Source: Rhizodiscina lignyota
Taxonomy: Eukaryota; Ascomycota; Dothideomycetes; Aulographales; Rhizodiscinaceae
Direction: 5' to 3'
Assembly (NCBI GenBank): GCA_010015805.1
Contig: ML978126.1
Location: 1,054,001-1,118,000 of the forward strand
Length of the DNA stretch: 64,000 bases
The translations under genes were made by a program, and so were the position numbers. The notes beneath the pieces are model-generated. The model saw only the letters and a program-made list of their open reading frames with translations. It searched no databases and was not told the DNA's origin. Numbering within the stretch: the first letter of the stretch is position 1; every line of letters begins with the position of its first letter. Shown here piece after piece: positions 21,695 through 31,465 of this stretch.

Positions 21695-23212
21695 CTATAC
21701 CGCCTCTAAGTTTCTGATTAGCTGCTTTGCTGTCTTTATCCCCGCATACACCTTGTCCTGGTCGCGGTTCATCATTACCATCGCCGCCTTGATGGCTCTG
21801 ATGCACCCGGTTGATGCATCCGTAGTGCTCCCATCTGACGTAAGCTCACTATTCTCATCACCGCGGCCGACCCGCAGCCGGCGATGTGATGAGTGTCCCC
21901 GCAAATCCGGGGACTCTGAAGAACCGGAGGACGACGATGAAAGGCGGCGTGGTAGAGCTGTCGGTATCGTGGCGCTGGCAACCGGCATCATGGCCCTGTA
22001 TTCAACAAGCTGGTCGAGCGCCCGATTTAGCCGTTGGAGCTGGTGAGCGACAAGCTTTACGACTACGAGAGCTTGCGTCGTCGGCATTTCCATAAAAGAA
22101 AACGGGTTGGTTTGAAAATCTTCGCTTCGTTGTCGCTCGGGCGGAGAAAAGGTTTGTCCGCCCCCAATAGACAGGTTGACCGAACGACGGACTTGCTGGT
22201 CAATTGGAGGAAATAGAGTCTGCTTGTGTTGGCCACAGCGTCTGAGTTGGTGAGCGATAGAGCAAAGGATGCTCCAGAATGCGGTAAGCAGGCGCTGGTG
22301 ACAAGCCACGATCATCAGCACGACGCCCAAGTCTGCGCTCTTGCCGGCAGACGAACACATCCCACCATGATGCCTCGAGCCGCTGAAACAGTCATCGTCC
22401 CAATCCGGCGGAGTAGGAAACATAGAAACATCATCGTTATGCAAGTGAGTAGCAGCATTAACGCCGGAGCAGCCGCTTATGCAACGGCTGACGATCCCGA
22501 TAAAGGTCTCGCTAGCGGCAAAAATGTCGTTAAGCGCCGGTGAGGAAGCGCTCAGCAATGTCTGACCAGGCCGGGAGACCGCTTTGACCGCACGATAGAT
22601 TCGGAGACTGAGATCCGCAATCTCCTCAGTGTCTCTTTCAATGGCGTCTGCAAATGACTGCTTCATAGATCCCTCTGGTTCTGATTGGACGGGCCTGCTT
22701 GCTGGGGAAACCTCATCTTCCGAAGGGCCAGCTTGCGAACGTGACTGAGACGATGAAGATTCGATTGGCGGCATGTTAGGAACAGCAGTCAAGAAGTCAA
22801 GGTCGTAGCCAGGCGCATTGCTCAACCACAGTTCTTCCCCGACCATGAAAGGCGAAAACTGAGCTGGGTCTACAGAGACTGAGCCGCGCTGGGTTGCTGA
22901 ATCACTTGGGCGACCCACGGAAGGCCGAAATGTCCGCGGGGGAGATTGTCGCAGTCTCTTCCGAGCGTAGGATGCTGATGTAGCCGTGTCTTGTGCATCA
23001 CTCCCGAGTGGTGGCCGACCGGGCTTTTGCTGAGGACTGTAGATGCATACTGAACCAGCTCTCCTGCACCGTGAACAGGACTCAGAAGGTAGTGTCTCGA
23101 GGCCGACTTCTGCATTTCTAATGCATCGAACCTTCAAGCCGTGGCAGCGGTCGCACGACTGGCGAAGAGGCAGTGGAGAACTTTCAGGAGGCGTCGAATA
23201 TGACATTATCAT
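21695..23212 (-). CDS. Zn2Cys6 transcription factor (cluster regulator)
   Basis: Nuclear DNA-binding regulator, probably pathway-specific. I chose ATG at 23212, reading MIMSYS, giving 505 residues; the frame upstream begins with a non-ATG codon. The N-terminal binuclear cluster has SCDRCHGLKVRC followed by CSRCRRAGSVCIYS, with an insert of about 17 residues between the cysteine halves, as in the AflR class. A basic linker and Ser/Pro-rich middle follow, then helical segments near SFMEMPTTQALVVVKLVAHQ that may be an AflR-type C-terminal domain. It lies between the exporter and the carboxylesterase of the cluster. Confidence 0.9.
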   Translation of the reverse strand: MIMSYSTPPESSPLPLRQSCDRCHGLKVRCIRNAEVGLETLPSESCSRCRRAGSVCIYSPQQKPGRPPLGSDAQDTATSASYARKRLRQSPPRTFRPSVGRPSDSATQRGSVSVDPAQFSPFMVGEELWLSNAPGYDLDFLTAVPNMPPIESSSSQSRSQAGPSEDEVSPASRPVQSEPEGSMKQSFADAIERDTEEIADLSLRIYRAVKAVSRPGQTLLSASSPALNDIFAASETFIGIVSRCISGCSGVNAATHLHNDDVSMFPTPPDWDDDCFSGSRHHGGMCSSAGKSADLGVVLMIVACHQRLLTAFWSILCSIAHQLRRCGQHKQTLFPPIDQQVRRSVNLSIGGGQTFSPPERQRSEDFQTNPFSFMEMPTTQALVVVKLVAHQLQRLNRALDQLVEYRAMMPVASATIPTALPRRLSSSSSGSSESPDLRGHSSHRRLRVGRGDENSELTSDGSTTDASTGCIRAIKAAMVMMNRDQDKVYAGIKTAKQLIRNLEAV

Positions 23213-23652
23213 CAAATGGTAGGAGAGGTAAATCGTCAAATTGAACGACTTGTCGGCGGAAAAAGAGATGTTAAAAAATAGCTATAGGACATTTGAATCA
23301 GGGTCAATAAGGGTCATTGAAGTCGCAGACGATTCCAAAAATATCTTGATCAGTGATCGACCGTGTATATAGGGTACATTCCAAAAGACTGGTATAGCGT
23401 CGGACCGTCGGACATGGAGTAGCTGACAGTGCACAATACCAGTTCGGGCACAGCCACCGACCAGTCAATTGCTGCTGACGTTTTCCTAGGAAACAATAGC
23501 TGTCGTAGGCATATTATTAGTATCGCCCGTTAGTCTAAGCGTCGATAGCCCCATTAGAACCACAGCTGATCTCAACTATAATAGTGAGAACGTTCCCTGG
23601 CCTATCTGCCTTAGAGCACCTTCAGTGAGGGCAAGAACACCTGGGAAACAAG
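23213..23652. promoter_or_regulatory. Divergent promoter of regulator and carboxylesterase
   Basis: A 440-bp gap between the head-to-head regulator and esterase genes. No individual operator was identified. Confidence 0.5.
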
Positions 23653-25356
23653 ATGTATGTCACAGCTGCTGTAATCAGCGCGATCGCAGCCATAGCGGCC
23701 TTTTTCGCACGAGGCTCTGATTCAAGCCCACGCGTCAGCATCTCCAATGGTACCGTTATCGGGACGAGCTCAGACGGTGTTGATACTTTCCTGGGGATTC
23801 CCTACGCGCAGCCTCCCACAGATTCCCTTCGCTTGAAACGACCTCAGGCACTGTCACACACATTTGGAACCATCCAAGCCACGTCCATTCCCAGAGCATG
23901 TCCGCCGCTGAAGGTTAGGGCCGACCCTCAGATGCTGTCGCAGATCCCGCCAGAGATCGCAGGTCATCTCGCCACCTACTTCCAGGAGCCCACGTTTATT
24001 GGCGAAGATTGCTTGACGCTTAACGTCCAGAGACCCGCCTCTGTTACGCCCAATTCCAAGTTGCCAGTGCTCGTTTGGATATACGGCGGTGGCTTTGAGC
24101 AAGGATCTACCCAGCAGTACGACTTTGCTCGTCTCGTCAATACGTCTATTGCGCTCGAGCACCCCATAATCGTCGTACAGATGAACTGGCGGGTATCCGC
24201 TTTCGGCTTCCTGGGAGGGAAAGAGCTCCAGCAGGACGGCAGTACAAATCTCGGCCTACGTGACCAGCGCTTCGCTCTGCAATGGATCGCCGAAAATATT
24301 GAGGCCTTTGGTGGGGATCCGTCCAGAGTCTCTATCTGGGGCGAATCTGGAGGCAGTATGTCCGTCTTCGACCATACTATGATCAACGGTGGCGATCACA
24401 CGTATAATGGGAAACCACTATTCCGCGGTGCCATCCTGAACTCAGGAGCTGTTGGGCCTGCGCTTCCCGTGGATGCTGCGGTGGCTCAAAAGACATACGA
24501 TACCATCGTCGATACAGCCGGCTGCTCCTCGTCGACAGATACGCTCGCTTGTCTCCGAGACCTGCCGTACGAGGCCTTCCTGAATGCGTCAAATGTGACC
24601 CCAAATATGTTCAACCAGGACGGCGTGGCCGTTGCCTTTACGCCGCGACCAGATCCATCCGACAATTTTTTCCCAGTCTCTCCGGATGAGGTCTTGGTAT
24701 CTAGCCCGCCGAAGGTGGCCCCCGTGCCCATACTTGCTGGCACGATGGAGGATGAAGGCACCTTATTTGCCCTGGCGCTATACAGGGCCCCCACAAAGGA
24801 TGCGTTGATCGACATCATCCACGGCATTGCTCCGACCTGCCCCCGATCCACGTTCGAGCGTCTCTTCTCCTTCTATCCTGACGAACCAAGTCATGGCTCG
24901 CCCTTTGGCACAGGCGAGGCCAACGAGCTCTACCCTGGCTACAAGCGCAATGCAGCCATCGCTGGGGACCTCTGCTTCGCGTTCCAGCACCGTTTGCTCC
25001 TCGAGGCGGTCTCGGACATTATCCCCACGTGGAGCTACCTCTCCACGTACGGGAGGCAGACCCCATTGATAGGCACGTTCCATGGCGCTGACGTTGCGCT
25101 GCTGGCCACCGGTTTCATAGACCCATTGTACCGGGCCATGGTACAATACATCGTCAGCTTCGTGCACCATCTCGATCCCAACGTCATCAGCAAGATGGAT
25201 GGCGGCGCAAGAGGCCTCCCCGAATGGCCAAGGTACGGAAAGAAGAATAAAGATATGATGCAGTTCACGGACCAGGGGCTGCAAATTGGGAAGGATGATT
25301 TCCGGCAGGAGGCCTTCAACTATTTTTCTTCCCAAATTTCTCAAATGAGATGGTGA
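23653..25356 (+). CDS. Secreted type-B carboxylesterase/lipase
   Basis: Extracellular or secretory-pathway esterase of the cholinesterase fold. A single exon encodes 567 residues. A hydrophobic N-terminal signal (about residues 1-20) precedes GIPYAQPP. The type-B marker EDCLTLNV, oxyanion motif VWIYGGGFEQGS and nucleophile motif GESGGSMS (Ser about 237) are all present. A Glu candidate lies in GTMEDEGTLF and the catalytic His in GTFHGADVALL. Length is normal for the family. It sits at the right edge of the cluster, divergent from the regulator, so it could act on the product, or be an ordinary secreted esterase. Confidence 0.93.
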   Translation: MYVTAAVISAIAAIAAFFARGSDSSPRVSISNGTVIGTSSDGVDTFLGIPYAQPPTDSLRLKRPQALSHTFGTIQATSIPRACPPLKVRADPQMLSQIPPEIAGHLATYFQEPTFIGEDCLTLNVQRPASVTPNSKLPVLVWIYGGGFEQGSTQQYDFARLVNTSIALEHPIIVVQMNWRVSAFGFLGGKELQQDGSTNLGLRDQRFALQWIAENIEAFGGDPSRVSIWGESGGSMSVFDHTMINGGDHTYNGKPLFRGAILNSGAVGPALPVDAAVAQKTYDTIVDTAGCSSSTDTLACLRDLPYEAFLNASNVTPNMFNQDGVAVAFTPRPDPSDNFFPVSPDEVLVSSPPKVAPVPILAGTMEDEGTLFALALYRAPTKDALIDIIHGIAPTCPRSTFERLFSFYPDEPSHGSPFGTGEANELYPGYKRNAAIAGDLCFAFQHRLLLEAVSDIIPTWSYLSTYGRQTPLIGTFHGADVALLATGFIDPLYRAMVQYIVSFVHHLDPNVISKMDGGARGLPEWPRYGKKNKDMMQFTDQGLQIGKDDFRQEAFNYFSSQISQMRW

Positions 25357-25727
25357 TGTCGGCGGATACGTTGAAATAGAGTCTTGGCTAATCAGCCAAT
25401 GATGATAACTGCGACACGGAAGGTCTTGAAGGTACCAATCGAGGCAGCCAGGAGAAAAGGTGTCCACGCATTAGGGTACACGCGAAGGAGATAAACTAGG
25501 GCCACATTGTTCGCGTAGCCATGGCCGGGATGGAACAAATCGAATTTATCGTTTGGAGAGTGATAGCCGTGGTTTTAAAGTTATCGTTTGAAGTCGGTTT
25601 AAGGCATGGCCGTAGATGCCTTTTTTTATTTAACGTGCAATGGTGCCTGGTGAAAGGAGCGGCGATGGGAAGTTGTTTGAAAGTTTCCGACGAACGGAAT
25701 AATAGTCGAAGGTGTTATATATAATAG

Positions 25728-25748
25728 CTCTGACCCGGACGGTCAGAG
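25728..25748. repeat. Short perfect hairpin
   Basis: CTCTGACC and GGTCAGAG form an 8-bp stem around a 5-nt loop, close to the start of the gene-poor border region. Confidence 0.6.
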
Positions 25749-26127
25749 TGGCTCAGCCAGGGGCCACGGGTCAGGCTCCTTATTGCTCATTCGTCTCTTC
25801 CGAAGCTTGCGATCTATACGGGCCCTTTCGAGACTAGTATGTCACAGAAATCCAAGTTAGCTAAGGGTAAGCTTAGCCACGTCTCAGGGGAATCCTAATC
25901 CTAACCTTCTTTAAGGTCAAGGCGTTAATAGAGTATAGATCCTAAGGTAAAAAATAACTAAGTAAGAAATTAAGAATACGTCTAACTAAATTTAGTCTTT
26001 AAAGCTATATAACGACTTCCGTCGTTTTCAGCGCCATACCGCCCTTTTTATAGGCATTGTCTCCGGTGGTAAGACTATATAGTGCAGAAAGTGTCGACCC
26101 AAGTGTATCTAAGGCCTCGTTGACGAG

Positions 26128-26334
26128 CTATTTCACAAGTGTGCTTGATTTTGGCGAATCCACGCTTCGATTTTGCTTTGTGGAGATTGTGAAAATCGTG
26201 GAAATCAACTCCTTCATCTCCTCAGGTGTGTAACAATACGGAGTAGGACTGGACCCTCTCTCGGGATTGACAACGAACTCTAGCTCGAAGCTGGTTGTAT
26301 TGATGAGCCACACCGAATTTGGGCGTTTTCTCAA
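26128..26334 (-). pseudogene. Possible remnant of a HET-domain gene
   Basis: A 68-codon open frame without an ATG reads VWLINTTSFELEFVV near its start. This resembles the N-terminal opening of fungal HET-domain proteins, which usually continues into YAILSHTW. Here the expected SHTW core is absent, though YCYTPEEMKELI loosely echoes what follows it. No downstream HET domain is found. I read it as a decayed 5' fragment, with modest confidence. Confidence 0.35.
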
Positions 26335-26446
26335 GCGCTAATGTAGGTCCCTTCGTATAACGGACAAGAACAGGTAAGAGGGTACATCTTGATGGTAGAG
26401 TACGCGCTCTTACGAAGGTTGAAAGATCTTTAGGATAGACAGAGAT

Positions 26447-26468
26447 CCAACGACGCGCCCGTCGTTGG
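26447..26468. repeat. Perfect 8-bp inverted repeat, 6-nt loop
   Basis: CCAACGAC and GTCGTTGG flank GCGCCC. A related AACGAC/GTCGTT stem with a 4-nt loop occurs at 26011-26026, so the two bracket the HET remnant. Confidence 0.65.
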
Positions 26469-26655
26469 CGCTAAGCTTAATATCGCATCCGGTAATATAT
26501 CCATCTGTTTTTAAAAATAGAACTTGAAAATTCTACTTTGGAGTTTACGAAGTACGGTGCTTACCTTCGCATAGAGAGAGAGTTTGCATTCGCCCTTTTG
26601 GGCCATTGCTGGCCCACGTGGGGATATTCGCATGGTCTTGCATTATTCTGAATGT

Positions 26656-26832
26656 AAGGATACCGTACCTTTCGGCTCAACTGGAAGTACGCTAAAAATG
26701 GCTGCTAACCATCTCAAGTAGAGAAGTGGGATTTTTCAACTGCTTTCTTGAAAAGCGCAAGCATCTGTGCGCATCTATTGGTCAGCTGAAAGGCCGTGCA
26801 TTTTTTAGCGTACTTCCAAATTACGTATCCTT
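26656..26832. repeat. MITE-like inverted repeat, about 177 bp
   Basis: A perfect 17-bp inverted repeat, TGGAAGTACGCTAAAAA at 26682-26698 and its complement at 26802-26818, is extended outward by a second matching block, AAGGATAC at 26656-26663 with GTATCCTT at 26825-26832. The two blocks are separated by different spacer lengths, which suggests an aged element. It lies in the 5' flank of the DUF7730-like gene. Confidence 0.65.
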
Positions 26833-27031
26833 GCCTTTGTTGGGGGAGCCGATATCAACGCCGAAGAAGTATTGTAGACGCCACTCGGCGACTTTGAAAC
26901 ATCAACCACCTGTCCTCAAAGGAGCACTACATGTGCTTTTCCTCCTGTTATGCAGCTGTAAGACTTGTCAGAAGATTTTCTTTCGTGTGCAAGCTATCCC
27001 CCTGGACGTCTGGACACTTGATACCTTCATT

Positions 27032-28281
27032 ATGACCGACACGAAGAGGGGGTTCAATCTTTACCCCCGCTACATTTTGTCTCTATTTATCTCGACCATT
27101 GAAACTTCCTGGGAATGGTGCAGAAACTTCAAATCCAGAATTCGTCACAAGAAACCTCGCTACGGTGACATTACACCACCTCCACCGCTCCCAAAAACCC
27201 GTCGACGGGCACTTTCAGATCTGGAAGGTAACCGGACTGCACAGCAACAAAAGTCTCGCTTCTTCAGACTGCTGCCAACAGAAGTTCGTTTGCAAGTGTA
27301 TGATTATGTGTTCAACTCCGATAGTCAGGTCCACATCCTTGTGATGAACGGCAAGCTCGGACACGAAAGGTGCAGGATGGTTCAGTCTGAGGAACACATT
27401 AACAGCATTTTTCGGGCTCCGTTCGTGCATCGTTGTTGGGGCCGTGTCTTCCCGGACGGGACAACGCTGGAACGTTGGCCAGCTGGACCACCTGCAATGA
27501 ACCATCGCCCTATATACCCAAAAGTTGATTTCTCTGGGAAACGACCAAGAGCCCCAAAAGAAGGATTTCTGGCGCTGCCGCTGACTTGCAGGCTGAGGTG
27601 AGTTAAATCATAGCGTGGATGACATTCTCCTCCGCAAGCTTTCTTTTGTATCTTATAGTTTCAACAATCTCGCCCAAGCTCGAGGCTTTGCCTACTGACC
27701 ATCCAATCCCTAGTTACTCTGAAACAATCTCCCTCATCTACTCAACTATTTGCTTTAACATCCGCCAAGCTATCACGCTTCAGTATCTCTCTCGCACTAT
27801 CCAGCCGTGCCGCTTCGCACAGATTCGCAAATTGCAGCTTGACATCCCGACTCGCTCTTCTTCGCGCTCCGCGATCACAGCTACTGGCTATTTCCCATCT
27901 GAAGACTATCCGCCGCCAAAATACGGTGATATTTACCCCCCTGATGACCCTCATGAATGGCACACTACGTGTGCTCTGTTGACCGCAATGCCAAACCTGC
28001 AGGATCTTACCGTATCGCTCTACTGGGATGGACGCAACTTCCCCACAATCCAGGCCGTGGCTTTCTATCTACAACCTCTTACCGCAATACACCATGTTGG
28101 GTCTTTTACGGTGTCTATGTCGGTGATCTCGATATGGAACCCGGAAATGGTAGAGAGTTGGGCTATGGAATTGAAGATGATGACGGATGAGCTTATGGTA
28201 CAGCTAGAGCAAGAGATGAATAGACCCACACCATTTAAAGTTCAAGTGCACCACTCGCAGCATTGGGCTCGATACATTTGA
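27032..28281 (+). CDS. DUF7730-like fungal protein
   Basis: Two exons, 27032-27597 and 27714-28281, encode 377 residues; the intron is 116 nt with a GTGAGT donor. I chose ATG 27032 (MTDTKRGF), because the frame upstream lacks an ATG. The centre has RLLPTEVRLQVYDYVF and then LALPLTCRLSYSETISLIYS across the splice. This is the layout of a large fungal family with an F-box-like opening and no known activity (DUF7730). The exact role is unknown. Confidence 0.75.
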
Positions 28282-28516
28282 TAGCAGCTTTGATCTAACC
28301 GCTAGACGACATGCGCATACATATGTGCAGGACTTCAGTTTGGTCCATAACGATAGATCATGAATGTATATTTGGTTTCGCACCTCATGAATCTCCTGCA
28401 CTGATCTATCTCGCATCTAAAGTGACTGCTACATGCAAAGGTTGACAAGAGTTGGTCCGCAATAATGGCAGCCAGATGTCGAGACTATGCCCAATTCCCG
28501 CAGCGCCCAGTCATCA

Positions 28517-29871
28517 TCAAACACTACACAGTGTGCTATTGATTTCGCTTCTTGGAGCCCTTCCTCGCAACATCCGCTGGCCAGGTAATGGCGGATAGAA
28601 GCTCCCATCGTCACGGACAAACATTCTGTCCTTGCCTAATACCATGCCGTCCATCAAACCAATCGCTTGCAGATGTCAGCATGGCGACTTAAACTACGCT
28701 GGTTGTACATACCATGTGCGTAAAACATGATAGAATCTAGCTGCCCAGTTAGCGGTAGAACAAGAATGGAGAACTATGAGAGCCTCCTACCGGCGTTGTG
28801 CTGAGGAATATCATCTTCGGCGCTCTTCCTTTCATTTGCTAGCGTTCTGCATCTGTCCCAGCCGTATTTATGATCAATGACGGCTCCTCCCCACACCCTG
28901 TTTGTGTGGGTCAGCTCGTGCAGGATGATGGTGGGAAAGTCTGTCTCGGCGCTTTCATTGATCGGAATTTCATCATCGCGACGACGCATCCATTCGCCTA
29001 GTCTTTTGTAGAACGGCATCGGGCCTGCAAGACCTTCCCTTCTCAATGTGTCTTCCCAATAACCAGGGCAGAACGTCACCTGGGTCGCCTTCTTCGGGAG
29101 TCGGACTTTCTTGATCTCTCCATTTGGCATGAGTACATCTTCTTCTTCTCCACGGGGAATCCAAGTGAAGGCCTGGTCGCCCACATTGCAACCTTTATTG
29201 ATCCAGTCAGTCCATTTGCGATGTTTAATCGAAAGCTCTGTGTCTAGACGTTGGAAGTAGCCCATCAGCAGGTAATCATGCCAAGGTATCTATGAGTAGC
29301 TGCCGAGTGCGTACCTTTATCAAACTGGTTGCCATCAACGCGTCTCTTGAAGCGCGTCAAGTCACCACAATAGAATCGCTCATTGGTCTCGTTAGCTTTA
29401 TCAGTTGTTAACCGGATTCAAAGTTCAGGTTGTCCTACCACGTCTTGGACATCATCAGGGTCGTGAATGTTATTCATTGGATTGTACGGTCCCAAGGTCT
29501 TGATGGATTCCAGTGCAGCTGCGATTCTCGGGCTTAGCTTTTGGGGTCCGTGGGTTGACGAGACACTTACTTTTCAGTGTGGTCCAGCCTGAATGTGGAA
29601 ACTTCTCGCCAACGAAGAGATTGCCAAAAAGCTGTTTTTGCTGATCTGACCAGCCTTGCTCGCTATCCCCTAGGGACTCAAAGCTAGCTGCAGCTAACTG
29701 AGTTGTCATGTGGATGGCGTCTATCACAAGCTTCTCTACATCCACTGATATCTCTCCCTTGATTTTTTTTTTACAAGAATCGTGCAACCAATAGGCATAA
29801 CTAGGTGATGAGAATAACCCCAACCAAATGAATACTGAAGAGGCGTGAAGAATGCAGAGATACAGCAGCAT
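28517..29871 (-). CDS. Secreted HExxH metallopeptidase-like protein
   Basis: Six exons, 29871-29571, 29518-29439, 29387-29315, 29243-28791, 28736-28713 and 28665-28517, sum to 1080 nt (359 residues) and join in frame. Residues about 1-27 form a signal peptide. TIILHELTHTN (about 260) carries a zinc-binding HExxH, as in fungal M35/lysine-specific metallo-endopeptidase-like proteins. An aromatic and Asp-rich segment, DHKYGWDRCRTLA, follows and NADSIMFYAHA completes the usual C-terminal pattern. Conserved-looking cysteines occur at YCGD, GCNVG and FCPGYW. A peptidase role is inferred from the motif. The small 24-nt exon and the less usual acceptor sites make the model provisional. Confidence 0.7.
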
Positions 29872-31465
29872 TTTTAAGATAACTGTTAAAGAAACATTCA
29901 ATCACTGACCGCAAAGAAACCGATTGCATTTCGGATATAAATATAAACCTTGTGATCGAGACGCACGTGCCGCAATGGCCTCAAAACTTGCCGATGCATT
30001 GTGTAAGCTTTGTCATTATCTCATACGACTTCGTTCAAGCGTCAATAAGCGTTGCAACCTAACAGGATGGCGATGTATAAGTCCAATCTCTGCCAAATTG
30101 CAACCCGAAGAGGCCAGTTTGAGTGGCACGACTATTCCTGGAGAAGGGTGCGCCCCGATTTATTGAAGCTCCGCCTCGCCCATGCTCTTGCTTCGCAGTG
30201 CCATTGGTTGAGCCCGTCTGATTCGGGCACAGCAGATCCCGCGAATTGCTCCTGCAGGACGAGAAGGCCTGTCTTGAGAGGATTAAAAAATGGTTTGGGG
30301 CAGACTTGGGTAATACGACATCAAAGACGAGAACCCACCGACGCGGAAACATGGAGTAGAATCTCAGAAGCCCCGTAATTGAAACTATCCAATTGACACT
30401 GCCAAGTGGCAGGAAAGCATCAAGACGGTGGCCAAAAGGGAACCTGCGGCTCGTCTAGCATCCATGTCGATGGATGCGTGAACACAGCGCACGATTGAAG
30501 GGACGCCGAGAAATCTGGGCTAGCTCACGGCCGTCATCGGCGTTATGCACTCATTATGGAGTCTAATTGGCACAGTAATCTTTCTGGTACCGGGCGTGGT
30601 GGTGCGTACGTAGGTAGATATTGTGAAGTGAGGATGCGAAAGTGTTCCAGGAGTTCACCTTTTCACTCATCAAATGACAAAACGCTATGACAAATATGGA
30701 ATAGCGCGAAGACGACCCCTGAAGCTAATCCCGTCGAACTTCGCCAGACTGATTCTCTCACCAAGGGCATGTAACTGAGCTTCATTCCCATCATCGCGCT
30801 TTCATAGTATAGCAAGTATACGAACTTCATCCCGTCCCTGTCTGCGTACGCCATTCTCAAGGGGCCGCCCGCATTTTGCGCCGCAATCCGTGCCCCTGAC
30901 ACGCGAACCATGATGTCCGGAATCTACATCGGCGAATTCAAGTGGCCACCATTGTCTCATGGTGTGTTGTCCACGCTGGGTCCTTTGCCTGGTGATAGCA
31001 GAACAACGTCTTATCTTTTTGAAGTGTGCGAGTTCTACTGCTCGAGATAGGCTGTGCCACTGGAAATCTTTTTCGCACGCTTCGCTGACCCCAAGGCTCA
31101 CTATTAGTCAGATACTACTTCTCATGGCCGAGCCATCTATACATTAGGTGCTTTTGAATCGTGAGTACCAATGAGTGCCGCACAGCTGCATTAGAGCTCT
31201 GCAATGATTCCGATCAGATTGCCGCAAACGGTTGGATCGTCGTTGCCAAACTCTTTGGCCAGGTGGCCTTCGGCGAGATTGCTACGAGCACTGCCAATTC
31301 CATTTTTGCTCCAAAGGGTTCTTGACATTTGAGGCTGCTCTGTGTTTTGATAAACGTTCAAGTTACACGTCCCTCCGCACATACCATTGTTCGCTGCTAG
31401 AGTCTACAACGAACAACGGGCTTGGGCTTTCAATCTCCAAAGTTATTGTATTCTTGAGCATTATA
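29872..31465. other. Intergenic region, no gene recognised
   Basis: This 1.6-kb stretch separates the divergent metallopeptidase-like and secreted cysteine-rich genes. Short open frames occur on both strands, but none shows a recognisable domain or good start context. No tRNA or repeat was recognised. Confidence 0.5.

Larger units (their letters stand above)
25357..27031. other. Gene-poor, repeat-rich border region
   Basis: This 1.7-kb stretch follows the last cluster gene. It holds a short hairpin at 25728-25748, an AT-rich patch about 25850-26010, a possible HET-domain remnant at 26128-26334, a perfect palindrome at 26447-26468 and a MITE-like inverted repeat at 26656-26832. It looks like accessory or decayed DNA. 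Confidence 0.6.

Noticed and set aside
25891-25903. Degenerate telomere-like CCTAATCCTAACC
   Set aside because: Too short and imperfect to separate from chance in an AT-rich patch.
28774-29265. The HELTH gene as a pseudogene with frame breaks
   Set aside because: First joins failed, but acceptors ending CGCAG, CGAG and TCTAG give six exons summing to 360 codons in one frame.
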